DNA from: Serinus canaria
Lineage: Eukaryota > Chordata > Aves > Passeriformes > Fringillidae
Direction of reading: 5' to 3'
Assembly: GCF_022539315.1 (NCBI RefSeq)
Contig: NC_066333.1
Span: 5,899,501-5,963,500 of the forward strand
DNA length: 64,000 bases
The notes beneath the pieces were generated by a model that saw nothing but the letters and a program-made list of their open reading frames with translations, had not been told where the DNA came from and ran no database searches. The stretch's first letter is position 1, and every line of letters starts with the position of its first letter. Below are positions 34,241 through 56,500 of the stretch, piece by piece. Position numbers and translations under genes: made by a program.

Positions 34241-35200
34241 GGTAACCAAGCAACAAGGAAAGCTTTCTTTTCCACTGCAGAGTGCAGCTTTCTCCCTTCT
34301 GCTGTTGATACAGGGACCAGTCAATGCAGGATTGGTGTTGAAATCTATCTTCCAGTGCTGCTGAGATCTAAGAGGCTCTGTCCCAGCACAGTGATTGTTA
34401 GGATATAATCTGTATCAAACTCTATTCAGCTGGCTCTGTGATCATGCATAGCTTTAGTGCCCCTCCCCAAGAGGCATTTAGGTTAATTTTCCTGGTTGAA
34501 GTCAACTTGCCTCTAACTATTGGCCTCAGGGACTCTTTGCATGTTGGCTGAGATGCTCAGAAGTGGCTGTTCCTGTCTGAAGAGCTACAAGCAGAGGGGT
34601 TTTAGTCCTTATTCAGGTGACAGTTTTGCTGCATTTGTGCTGCTGTTACTGAAAGAAAGTTGCTGCAAGAACTGCTGTAGTTGCCAGAGCACCACATACC
34701 CTTCTTGTGGCAGGGGCACAGTTATTGCACAGGGCCAAGCTTGTTCCCTCTCCCCCGTGATGCCTGCTGGCCCTCAGCTGGGTTCTGCTGCTTAGTGTGG
34801 CTGGGCAGATGTTTACAGTAGCAGCTTTCTTTAATTATTCTGCACACTTAAGAAAACAGCAGCAAGTTCAGCCTGCCTTGTTACACTGTGCACTATTCTT
34901 TCAGATTCTGGGTGCTTGGGAATTTTGCAATGTTTTTTTCTCTTGTGTTTTTTGTAAAAAACAACAACAAAAAAACCACTTTAGCTCCTCTGTGCCTTTT
35001 GGAGCAGTTGCTGTGGGGTGTTACAGGGAGGAAAATACACAGTAACACCCCAGCTGAGGTCTGGCTTACTACTTCAATGCATGTTTAAGTTTCTCCTGAT
35101 TGATGGCACTGATTTTAAATGGTAGATAAAGAGATACTTGGAGTTACTTTGTGAACTGTTAAAACCTGTTCTCATTAAAGCCATGTTTATTTTCACTCTA
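34241..35200 (+). other. TOMM34: TOMM34 3' untranslated region
   Basis: Follows the TAG at 34238-34240 and contains no long repeat. The end is set by the poly(A) signal at 35174-35179, so the right boundary is approximate. Confidence 0.7.
35174..35179 (+). terminator. TOMM34: TOMM34 polyadenylation signal ATTAAA
   Basis: ATTAAA followed about 30 bp later by a GT-rich stretch (GACTGTGTTTTTTGTG), the usual order for cleavage. It is the best candidate in the 3' region. Confidence 0.6.
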
Positions 35201-37814
35201 GGACTGTGTTTTTTGTGATGGATGGAATAGGAGAAGAGAAACACTTGTTTAACCATTTCATACTGTCCCCTCTGTCAGAGGGCTTCAGGCACTGTGCAGG
35301 GCTGTGCTCTTTCAGACAGTGACCTCAGCTCAAAGTTGCCATTAGAGTTCAGAAAACCAGAAAGCCTACAGCTCCAGGTTCACTGGGGCTGGGAAAGGCA
35401 TGCCAAGGAGAGCACAGCTCTGCATCATGATTTCCAGCCACTGCTCAGCCTTGCTCTCTGCCTCAGCTAGGAAGAGGCTGGGCAATGCTGACCTAATCCA
35501 ACTCACAATACAGAATAATAAGATGATTAAAAAGCTAGCCCTTGGTCAGGATGCCAAAATGTTTGTTTCCCACCTTGCCTCTCCCAGCAGTGTTTCAGGC
35601 AGGTACCCCTCTGAATTGAATTTTGAGAGCAATTGAATAGAGAGCAATCCCTCTAATACCTTTGAAGACAAAGACCTCTTAGCTTAGCCTGACATTAAAC
35701 AGCTTTTTGTAGTTCCCAGGGCTGTACTCCATCAGCTGTAATGAGCCAGGCTTGGAACAAGTCCTCCCTGAGGGGCACAAATTGCTCCATTCACTCCATT
35801 CCTGCTTCTAAACTTGGCAGCTCCATTGATCCCAGAGCCAGCCCCTGCCCAGGCTCTTAGGGCAGGTGTGATGGATTCCAGGGTGGGGAAGCACACAGCA
35901 GTACCCAGGGGAGCAGAGAAGCACTAGGAGTAGGAGTCCAGAAGCAGGACTGGCATCACTCAATTCAGAGTCCTCCTTTTGGCAGCCCTGCTGGTACCTG
36001 AGTGTTGAACACCTGCACTGTTCAACAGCAGCTCATTGCTGCACCCCTGAGCAGCAGCAGTCATCATCTCCTTCCCCTCAAAACAGCAGTTTTGTTTGTG
36101 CCTGGTACCAAAGATTTGCCCAGCAACAGCAGCAGGTGGACAAAGGCCATGCACAGCAGTGAGACACTCCTGCAAGCTCAGGGGCACTTCTGCTCCTGCT
36201 GAGGGGCTGCTGTTTGTGCTGGACACTTCCTAGGGGGGCAAAGGCAGTGCTGGCCCCAGGGCAACAGAGAGGGGTTGTCACAGGGACACACCGTCACCTG
36301 CCCCACTCAGACACAGCAGCTGCTCCAGACCTGTGTGCATTGCTGCCTCAGCTCCCTAAAGCCTCAGACTGCAGCCAGGAGCTGCTCTGAATCATTTCTG
36401 TATCATCAGGGATCCAAAGGCCAGCTTCACCTTTTCTGATCATCATTTTAAAACCTCTTGTCCTTGTTCACGTCCTTTCAGAGGCTATTCTGCCATCCCT
36501 GTGCTCCTGGGCCCCACCTGGCATTCCCTCTGGTTTTAAAGAGGGCTCACCCAGCCCAGCCATCTGGCACTGTAGGTGGTGTCACAGGCACACCTGAAGT
36601 GCCCTGTTACACCTGAAAAAGGGCTGCAGCCAAGCTAAACAACAGCAGAATGAAGTTTTATCTGTACAGCTCCATTCCAGCTCTCCTTTTGTGCATTACA
36701 TTCCTGCAAATACTTGGTTTTCCTCTTGAGACCAAGTGTCCAGTCCGTCACACTTAGAAAGAAATAACAAATCAGGGTCCTGTATATTAATGAATTAAAG
36801 TCCTTTATAAGCATGTCACTGAGGAGATGATATCTAAACAGTTCAGGCTGAAGCATCCACTAAGAGGAAAATAAATATTTAAGGACATCAGAGGAAGAAA
36901 TGGTGAAATGAAGGTGAGAAAAAGGAATGATGAAAAGCCCCAGTGAAGAATCCCAGTGGAGCAGAGCAGACACCATGCAGGAGCAAATGTGTAAGTGGTT
37001 CTATTAAAATGCTGGAAAGAAAACAAGAGGTAGGAGGGGTGACTCAGCAGGGAGCTGAAGTGAGAGTATGATACAGCACAGAAGGAAGATTGAGACAGCA
37101 AAACCAGCAGAAGCTGCACAGAAAGCAGGTGGGTGGTGCTGGTGGAGGTGTGCTCCTGCCAGCTCCAGGAAGCAGTCAAGTGAGGTCAGTGCATCACCAG
37201 CCTCAAGCGCTGAGGAGTCTCTTGGGACTGAGATTCCTTTCCTAACTAGGAAGAGCAGAGCATTAAGGCCAGGGTGATGACAGCCACACAGGGAGCACAA
37301 GACAGCAGTAACAGGTCCCAGCTCTCCCTGCAAGCAGGAAGAGTCCTCATAGGACATGATGCAGTCATGAATGCTTGCAGGCTCTCCAGTGACTCCTGGG
37401 AACCTCTGCTCAGGGACAGACAGGGGAAACACAGCTTTTGATTTATGCTCCACAACACCTCAAAAAGTTGATCTTGTGCACCACAGACACATGGACAGCC
37501 CCTGTGGTGAGCAGCAGGACACAATCAAGGCCATTGCTGAAGGTCTACAAGGTTCATTTCTGGAGGAGAACAGCAGCAACCTATCCTGTTTTGCTTAAAT
37601 CCATCCTCCTAGGGAATCAGAAAGGATTAGAGGAGCCTGTTGGTTGGCAATTTGTTAATGCAATGCTGTATGTCCCTTCTGTCAGCTCTCCAGACTGACA
37701 CCCCACCAGCACCACAAACTTCAATCAATCACTAATTACTGCAGCCTGAGTCCATCCTTGCACCTGTGAGGAGCAGAGTCTTGGCTGTCTCCCTGCCAAG
37801 GGAACTAACCCTTT
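35201..37814. other. Intergenic region between TOMM34 and PABPC1L 3' ends
   Basis: About 2.6 kb separating two convergent genes. Open frames here are short and lack protein-like composition. I recognise no repeat family, RNA gene or exon. Confidence 0.6.
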
Positions 37815-38176
37815 GTGGGGGTGGAAGTATCAGCTCTTTATTAGTGTCAGCTACATGAACAAATAAAACTACAGAACCCAATAAATTCACTAAAATGATG
37901 ATTCATCAGCACTCATCATTTTCTGAGCAGTTGCCCCAGGCTAGGTTCCACACTACCTTTCACAAGGTGCTTTCAGTGGTGAGAAGAGATTTAATGTGAG
38001 GGTTTTTACAGGTGCAGGAGGAGGCAATTCTACAGGGGTTACAATACACACAAACAATAGGATGGGGCATGTGAAGACAAGCCAGGGTCACTCTATGGGC
38101 ATGATTCCAGCGTGGTGGGGTTCCTGCTCCTGTTCTTCAACAGCAACATTCTCAGGGTTGCTCTCAGTCCCATAGT
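37815..38176 (-). other. PABPC1L: Probable PABPC1L terminal 3'UTR exon
   Basis: A strong acceptor (TTCTCTGTTTCTTGCAG) precedes 38176, and AATAAA on the minus strand lies at 37842-37837. Together with the donor at 38743 this makes a spliced last exon. With the normal stop in exon 14, the junction lies only 6 nt after the stop codon, too close to trigger nonsense-mediated decay. One frame of this exon is open for 29 codons and acidic (NPENVAVEEQEQEP), so an alternative coding use is possible. Confidence 0.55.
37837..37842 (-). terminator. PABPC1L: PABPC1L polyadenylation signal AATAAA
   Basis: TTTATT on the plus strand. It is the first canonical signal after the candidate terminal exon acceptor. 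Cleavage would fall near 37815-37825. Confidence 0.5.
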
Positions 38177-38748
38177 CTGCAAGAAACAGAGAACCCACAC
38201 ATGTATTTTTCAACTGCTAAAGGAAGAGTTTCATCCAGAAAACATGAAATTCCCCTGAGCTTGGATTAACACAGTTACTTATGATATCATAAGTCAAGGA
38301 AATATCATCAAAGGGGTACATGCAGTCTGAATTGCTTTGTTAGTGTGCCTATCCCAGCCTCAGCAGCAGGGCCAGCTCCCTGGTCAAGCACACAAAGGAT
38401 GTTTTAAAGGGTATCTACTGTCAAGGTTCTGCAAAAAAACCCACTGGTAATTCCCAGGAAAGATGGTGCTGGTCTCCACTAGACCTACAGAAAAGCAAGG
38501 ATCTTTCCTATTCCTTTCTGGCAGCAGAGTCATTGCCCTCATCAACATAGAAAGAGCCCACACAGGTCTCTGTGGTACAACTAAGTCCAGAAAATAGAGG
38601 ATGCAATTTAGGAAATGGAACATTACAGTCAAAGACACTGATATTGCTCATTAAACCTTGCTAGGCCTGGATGAGAAACCCAATCCCCAATTGCAGGTAA
38701 GAACACAGAGGCTCTGAGCCCAGCAGGGCTCCCAGCACCCACCTGGAG

Positions 38749-48622
<9,874 letters not shown>

Positions 48623-49429
48623 TCAGCTGCAGGAGGAGACAGACCCGAAGCTGCAGGGCGCAGGTTTCAGATTACCTGTGCAATCACAGACCCACACTGC
48701 GGCTGGCCCCACTGCAGCAGCACAAGTCAAAGCAATGCCCTTCCCTTCCCACCAGCAGCACTAGGATCAGGAATGTCCCAAGGAAGCTGCAATATCAAAA
48801 CTTTCCAGGACATAACAATTTTGGTCCAAAAGTTGAGCTGGAGTGATCTTCACCTCACAGCCCTTGCACACCCTGGAAGGATGCAGAGGGACACACTACA
48901 CACACAGAGAATTGCTCTTTAAAGCACACAAACCCCAAGAGAAATAAAATGTAGTTTAATTTCTCAGAAGGTAAACAGCCCTTCTCCACCAGAGACTTCC
49001 ATTTTAACTCCTTAATGGCTCCCTCCAGCCAGAGCAGACCCAAGGAGTGGGGGTTTGTACTGATGGCGAGGGAGCAGAACTGCAGCCCAGGTGCTCCCTG
49101 CAAACAACTCCATCTTTAACAAGTCAGACACGGGGTTTTAACCACCCCTTCCCAGTTTCTCAGCTTGTTGATTAATGTTCCCAGAGCAGGCAAATTGATG
49201 CTCAGTCTCTGCCTGGTTTCAGTTGAGCATAAAGTTCTGTGTGAAGAAAACAGTCAGTGCTTGAGACCCCCGGGTTAGAAACACAGAAATGCAGGTCCTG
49301 CCCCAAAAGCATATAAATCCATCCTTGAGGCTCTTACCTTAAAGCTCAAAAGTCCTGAGACACTTGTTTAGACACCTATAGATACCCAAAATTAATACAC
49401 ATATATATAAGAGGCGCATCGAGCAATCC

Positions 49430-50000
49430 CTCGGCCAAAGGCAGGTCCCCACGGCGGAGCCGCGCACCGGCTCCGTGACACAGCCGCGCTCCTCGCACCG
49501 CCCTGAGCCCCCCACCCCCCAAAAAACAAACACAGGGTAACAGAGAAGCCCCAGCGCCCCTTCACAGCCAGCGGGGCACGGAGGGAAGGGAACTCAAACA
49601 GGGAGGAGGCGGCCGGAGCGACAATGCGGGGAGCGGCCGGGCAGAGGCGGCACAGCCCCGCCGGGGAGTCCCGGGCAGCGCACAGCGCCGGACACGGGCC
49701 GGGGCTGCGAAGGAGCGCTGCTCACCCTGCCCGAGCCCGCCCGCCCCGGAGAAACGGCCCCGGCAGCCGGAGCTGGGAGCCGGCCCCGCACTCACACCGA
49801 GCACTCGCCGTGGCAGCACCGCTCCACTGCGGCTGCCGGCACCGGCCGCCTCTTCCGCGGCGGCCCCGGGGGCGGGACGGGACCCCCGCCCACCGCCCCA
49901 CCCCGGCCAGGTGCGGCCCTGCCCCGCCCCGTGCGGAGCGGACCTCCGCGGGCAGGGCAGGGGCGGCCCCCGCGGAGCTGAGGGCTCAGGGGTTCCGCAG
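49430..50000. promoter_or_regulatory. PABPC1L: CpG island, probable PABPC1L promoter
   Basis: GC- and CpG-rich block upstream of PABPC1L with GGGGCGGG-type Sp1-like boxes near 49867-49885. Two good minus-strand donors occur inside it (CAGG|GTGAGC ending at 49726, CGGT|GTGAGT ending at 49796). Either could join a non-coding first exon to the acceptor before 48626. Confidence 0.7.
49727..49850 (-). other. PABPC1L: Candidate PABPC1L 5' non-coding exon
   Basis: Inferred from the splice acceptor CTGTCTCCTCCTGCAG just 5' of coding exon 1, which needs an upstream donor, and from the two donors in the CpG island. The transcription start and the choice of donor are not resolvable from sequence; coordinates are indicative only. 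Confidence 0.35.
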
Positions 50001-51690
50001 GTGCAATGCAGTTCCTCATCTTCGCGAATCGCCGCTCCTGCGCATCTCGTACCTTCCCAAAGAAAGGGCCGGGCCATTGCGCTGCGTGTCACCCTGGAAC
50101 ACTGACAGCGTGTTCCACCCTCGCGCTTTTAGGAAATCGCATTCACCTTCTGACATGTAATTCCCTGAAGTTAAGGAGTTCAGGCAGGAGCCGTACACAG
50201 CTGGGTTACAAATCCCTCATCAGCAGGCATTTCTGAACTCCACAGCAATCTCTCTCAGGACCCGACAGAGCCAGGGAATATGGCCTCTGCTATCATCACC
50301 TCTTGTCTGTATGGCCCAGCAGTTCTGCAAGCTCACTTTCACCCACTGAGATCGCACCCCAGCTGTTCTGGACGTGATTGTGCTGCTGAAACGCCGGATG
50401 AAAGCACACAGGAACCTCGAGCCGCAGGCAGTGCAATTCCACAGCAGCTCCCCCAGCATCCGGCCCCACCCCATCCTGCACCCTCGGAAGGGTCAGCTGC
50501 GAGGCAATCAGGAGAACCATCACCTTCACAAAGCCTTCTTGTGGTTTCCCACACCAAGAGGCCTCACCCAAAAGTCAGATCAGCACCAGCACAAGAATGA
50601 GAAGCTGCAGCAGCAACAGTTGGATGAGTCAAACATGATGAGTGCACCTGGACTCTTACTGTGGCTGGGCCAGCCGCAGTGCCCTTTCCCAGAAAGACAG
50701 AATTAAATAAAAAATGGAGACACCCCCTCAGCTCATCACTGCTGCAGACCAGCCTCCTAAGCTCACGATTTCCCCAAAAGAGACAGCAAGGATGGGAGAT
50801 GTTATGTGAAAGGACTAAGACAGGAGGTGGTCTCTGAACAGGAGCAGCTAGCAGATGCAGGGATTTTTCTTCTCAGAGCTGACAATGCCATCAGTGTGAG
50901 TCAGACTGGGAGTTGGTGCACACTATAAAATAATTTGTGTAGTATGTGCATACATTTAGATAGGTCCATGAAGGCTGGAGAAAATTACAAAGTAGACAAT
51001 TACAGACACGGAAGGAGCACCATGTAAAGCCATGGCACAGGGCAGAACAGCTGTCAAACAACAGCTGGTTAGATTTTGTCCTAGTGCCTTCACTGGTCAA
51101 TCAAGAGCAGCCAAGGGACATTTTCCACTGTGCACACTTCTGTGTTGCCACACTCTGGGAGCAGGACCAAGCTTCCTTGAAGCTTTCAGGCTGCCTGGCA
51201 TCTGCTGCCTGGCTACTGCCATCCATCCCTTCAAGTGCTCTTGTACCCAGTGCACCTCTGCTATTTTGCACTCTTGGTGCTCCTTTAGCACAACCCAGTG
51301 TGAGACAAGAAGAGCTGGGTGCACAGAGTGGGTATTTAAAAGACTCCCAAGAAAAACCTCTAAATGTAACCAACAGGCTTTTCTCATTTACAGTGCGTTT
51401 GACACTACAATGTGCAATGACTCGTGGCAAGTTAAATGGTTATTTAGAGTTGCATTTAAGCCCTGCAATTGCAATGTATTACAAGTATGTCCTTGATGAA
51501 AAAGAAGAGAACAGTGTTTTCTCCTCCAAATCTGGAAGGGTGTGTGGGAAAGTCTCTCGTTAAAGGAATGAGTAACTCACTATTTGTAAACCATGAATCA
51601 ACTCACACAATCCACCAACTGAAAACTGAGTACAAGTGGTGATTTTACTACCACAGGTTTCAGCACTACTACAGCAAAGACAACAGACAA
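50001..51690. other. Intergenic region between YWHAB 3' end and PABPC1L promoter
   Basis: About 1.7 kb. Moderately GC-rich near the island, then AT-rich. No exon, RNA gene or repeat family recognised. Confidence 0.6.
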
Positions 51691-51694
51691 CCAA

Positions 51695-53536
51695 ATGATA
51701 AAATTTTTTTTTTATTATTCACTTTTGAATTCTTTTACACTTTCCTGATTATTTTGTGTAAGGTGAAACTAGAACTGTTTAAAAGACATACACAAATCTA
51801 GTACATCAATAACCAGGTATTTCTTTTTGCTATACTATTCTCACAACCACGTGTGTGCTAGGCAATATAACCGTCACAGAAGCAAACTTTAGGCAGAATA
51901 CTGGTCAGTAAAAACAAAGCGAAAAGAGCTACCAGATATACAGACAGGCTCGGTTCCACATTCACTACTGCATTTATCAAGCGCCAAGTATTAACTGCAC
52001 AATTTGTTCAGCTAGTAGAGGGGAGTTTTAAAATCAGTGCATGAAATTCTTTTCAGCAGACAGATGGACAAACAGATGGATCCTATACCTAAGTGGAATG
52101 TGAAGGCAGAGGATGATACCACGGGACTGATAGGTGACTATTCTTAATCTTTTCCACTGCATTATTCACGCAACTCTTACTAGGTTTTGTTTAATGGGAC
52201 ATGTTTGAAACATGACAAGGTGAGGACATTTGGAGCTCAAATATTACAAGCATTACAGATGTGCAGGTCTGCATTCCAGTACAAGATGGGAAATCCTGAA
52301 TATTTGAGCCAGTACTTGAGCCAGTTTCCTGGTACTACCAAAGAATGGCAGACAAGAGCTGAAGAACACATCAGCACTGGCAGCTCTTAAAACACCCAAG
52401 GAAGAAACCTGTCCTTGGTGAGGTGCATGCCTCATCCACCATCCTGACATCACCAGGAACCAAAGAAAGGATGATGCATATGGGAGTCCAAAACTGCTTT
52501 AATGGAGTTTAAACAGGTGAAAGGGTCAAGGATGAACAGAGTCCAATGGGAGAATAAAGTGAACTAAAAAGATGGCTCAGTGGATTACTTTAAAAGTTTT
52601 CAGGCTAAATTGAGAATGGGAATACCATGGAGATTTTGATTTACCTAAGAGTAAAGTAATGCAAAAGTGGCAGATCACTTCATGGTATCATTCAAACTAA
52701 TAAGGCCATTCAAAAAATTGAATCTTCTCCTATTGCAAGTCCATGGCAGCGAACCAAGAGTTTTTACTACTGAAGAATATCTAAGTTGTAACTAGGTAAA
52801 AGTTATTGCTGTGGGAAGGGGTTTAGTCATGCATGTGGTATGAGCATGAAAGCACTTTGAGAAGTCAAACCCCAGTTATCTGCCAGTGTAAAGAGTTTGG
52901 AAATCAAGCTGCTAACTCCCCTGTTTCCCTCCTCCCCAAAACAAACCCCATCCCCAGAAAGACAGGATTGGCAAAGTGAGCTTTTGACTGAAAGTGGTGC
53001 CTCAGACTCGGTTACAAATGTCTACAGAGTGTGCCTGTTCAACTACCTCATAGCAGTGTCCCTAACTGGAATGCCATACATTGGATTGCTTTCCTTCCAT
53101 GCCCCAGTGTCACAATAGAATCTCTATAACTTTCTGTACAACTTTACAACAGAATTGTACTTCAACTATTTTGGTGCCAAATTAAGCTCGCCAGAGTTAC
53201 ATAATTGATGTCTACTTTTCTACCAATAAGAGTTTTGTAAAGTCAATTGCAATCACAAAACCCTTTATTATTATTATCATCACAGTGTTCAGTTAAAAAT
53301 ATAAACACGGTAATCGGAACTGTAAATGTTCAGAATAGGAAAGTTCGGAATGCCATTGGAATAACCGACCTCCGCTCTAGGTACACAAAACACCAACCAA
53401 CCGGTTTTACCCCACAGACAGTTTTTGCTACGTTGAGGTTGTGAAAGTCAATGTACTATTCTTTTTGCTTGTCGCACAAAGGGATTATGTGTAGGATACA
53501 GGGTGACATTGAACATATAGTGAAGCGTGACAGCCA
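51695..53536 (-). other. YWHAB: YWHAB 3' untranslated region
   Basis: About 1.8 kb of AT-rich sequence after the TAA, ending near the AATAAA at 51716-51711. A second AATAAA occurs close to the stop (TTTATT on plus near 53265-53270) and could give a short 3'UTR form. Confidence 0.7.
51711..51716 (-). terminator. YWHAB: YWHAB distal polyadenylation signal AATAAA
   Basis: TTTATT on the plus strand, next to a T-rich run. It gives a 3'UTR length similar to that of mammalian YWHAB. Confidence 0.6.
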
Positions 53537-53593
53537 TTAGTTCTCTCCCTCCCCAGCATCCCCTTCATCTCCCTGGTTTTCCGACGTCCATAG
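53537..53593 (-). CDS. YWHAB: YWHAB last coding exon (stop codon)
   Basis: 57 nt; [18 protein letters not shown] and TAA (53539-53537), the beta-specific tail. Acceptor CCTTACAG. Confidence 0.97.
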   Translation of the reverse strand, partial: LWTSENQGDEGDAGEGEN

Positions 53594-56500
53594 CTGTAAG
53601 GAAATACAAACACGTGTTTATGCTGGAAGCATGGGTAATTACAATTGTCAGGAAAGGGAAGACAGCGTAATTAGTAGTAGCTGTGCAATTTTCTCAGCTA
53701 AGAGCAATGCAGAACTGAACTTAATAGTAAAGCTGAAGAATAATAAACTAGAACATGAATAAAAGATAAGCAAGAAGCTAGCACAAGCCAGGAAGTTCCA
53801 CATAAAACTGTTGAGAACAAACTCCACTCTGTGTTACAAAAGGAATCTGAGTTTGTTACAGCAGTTAACAAGTGATTCGTTTGACAAGCAAGTTTAACTG
53901 GTCTGGTTACAAAAAGCATCGCAGTTAACACATGCAGTTAACGCCTCAGAAAAAGCTTTTAACGGCACAGAACCGCATCAGCTTTCAGATGCTGAGTCCC
54001 ACTTCAGAGTGCAGCAGCCTAGAGTGCAGTGGTTTGCCCCATGGTACTCACAGTGAGGTTGTCCCTAAGCAGCTGCATGATCAGGGTGCTGTCTTTGTAG
54101 GACTCTTCATTCAGCGTGTCCAGCTCTGCTATCGCTTCATCAAAGGCCTAAAAACATAAACACAGCCCTTTCACACTCAGATTTCTGAAGTCACTTCTGC
54201 TTATACAGAGCTCAAAATCTGCCACTTTACTATCCACGTTCTATAAAAACTGGAAATACTAGAAGCTGTAAAAAAGCTTCCAGTATTTTTCTTTTCCACC
54301 ACAAGAAATGTAAAACGAAGTGAGCACCAGATCCTAGACAGCCAGGGGAAAACACAAGTCTTCAGGGGTGTCCAGATAATAGCCCAGAAAAACATTACTA
54401 AATGCCAATACCACATACTGAAGAGGCAAGAGCACTCTATGTGTCATGCTGAAAAATGGTTCATATAGCTTGAAGTCAGGTTTAAGGCAACACTTAAAAA
54501 AAGAGAGACTTTCATTAAAAAGGAAGGTCTCCCCAGTCTAAATAAGCAGTGAAAGACAAAGGTACCATTACTTGAATGAGTATGTGTTGATACATATTGT
54601 ACATGAGTCAGCAGACAAGAAAATGGAACACGAGATTTTTCGACAGTGGGGAGGAAGGTTTCCAATTTCTTTTCAAAACAGCAGAGGAAATCAGGTATGT
54701 TCCACTAGAGATTAACAAAGCCATTCTTCCCATCCATCTGTTACACATGAAAATCAATACTGTGAGTCTGAGAGCCGTAACTGCTATTTCTTCATTCAGG
54801 TTTCAAACAGATGTAAGCATTTTAACTAAAAAAAGCAAGAACAGCAGCAGCATTTTACAGCACAGCATCACTTCTTGCTACAAAGTCTTACTGAAGTAAG
54901 CATATTAAGAACACAAAGATTCACCTAATGCCATGTTATTCAAGTTACTACCAGACAATTTTCACAGACACAAAAAGCTTCATTTAGAAGACTAATCCTA
55001 TTTTAGGAAGAAGGCTAAGGAAAAAAGGACTGGCTATTTGTTTGCCACAACCCATCACAAAAGCTCTTTTTGGTCTCTGGAGAGAAAGGCACACATGCAT
55101 ATGGATAACAAGGACATTTAGGGCTACTAAGACTGGCACACAGACAACACTTCATGTACTGGCTAAGTGCTTCAATTTAAATAAATATTTCACTTTAGAA
55201 TTGCTAAATTAATTCAAGTGTTCTCAATTTTGACACAAACACATTCGAAGAGAATTAGGTGGACATTAAACAGAGGCAATTTGTCTTCCCTGTCACTGGA
55301 ACAGCTGCAGTAGCAAATTAGCCTTACCCAAAGCTAAGCTAGTCCAGAAACCAACTCACCTGAAAATATACTACAATGACAACCATTTTATGACAGCATT
55401 TTTAAGGAATTTGATATGAGAAAGCATAATCATCTACAAAGTGCTACTGTAACCATGTAATTACCTCCTCAGCCTCCACAAAAATTGGTGATATGAAGAG
55501 TCTGCTTACCGTCTTTGCCAGATTACAGGCTTTTTCAGGAGAATTTAGGATCTCATAGTAGAAGACAGAGAAATTTAGAGCCAAACCAAGTCGAATGGGG
55601 TGTGTAGGCTGCATCTCTTTCTTGCTAATTTCAAATGCCTCCTGATAAGCTTGCTGGGAGTTTGCTACCGTTGCTGCAAGAAGCAATTACAACCACATAA
55701 ATACACAGTACATCTCTCTACTTCACTGGGGAAGCAATTATATTCTCAGCCTAGACTACCATGCCACCAGAAATTCATACAATTACCTATGCACAGACAC
55801 TTCTTTCAATGTTTTTACATGCAAAACCCTTCCACTTGCCGAATTATTGCTGAAATAGATTTTTTAATAGAAACTTAAAATAAAATTTATTCAACAAATT
55901 CCAACCAATTTGAATGGACACAAACTCTGTGTTCTGGTTTCAAACATTCATTTTCAGCCCAGCTGAAGAAGTCATAGTTATCAATAATAAATCCAGACAA
56001 AACCATATAGGGAAGAAGAGGTAACTAAACTGCTGCAGTTAGGGTCATGAACTTTGTATTTCAGGTTGGGGGTTCAGGGCAAAGCCAACAGTCCCTTCCT
56101 GGCTAATGAGTAACAATAAGCTCCATCAAGCTAAGTTTGCAAGACATGGACTACATCAGCCACTCAAGGGAATTCAGACAGTTCAGCGCTGCTTTCCCAT
56201 TTCAGAATTTATGACTTTAGAACCCAGGAACCCAATATCCCATATTTGTATGGAGAAAGTTTGCAAACAGTGAAGACTTGTGCTGAATTCACAGTTTACA
56301 CATGAGACCAAACAAACTAAGCATTTTCTATGAGAAAGAAACCTACATTCTCCAGGAAAATGATTCTCCACTGCCACATATGCTTGAAAACTAGCTACTG
56401 TGGTCAGGGGCTGCAAAAAGAGTTTGACTGCATTGATGAACATCTGTTTTAATAATTTCAGTGAAGTCTTTCTCCTAAAGCGACTTGCACTGCACCTATC

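Noticed and set aside
49562..50092. Open frames of more than 170 codons on both strands in the second CpG island
   Set aside because: Arg/Gly/Pro/Ala-rich, present on both strands at once, and without splice or homology support.
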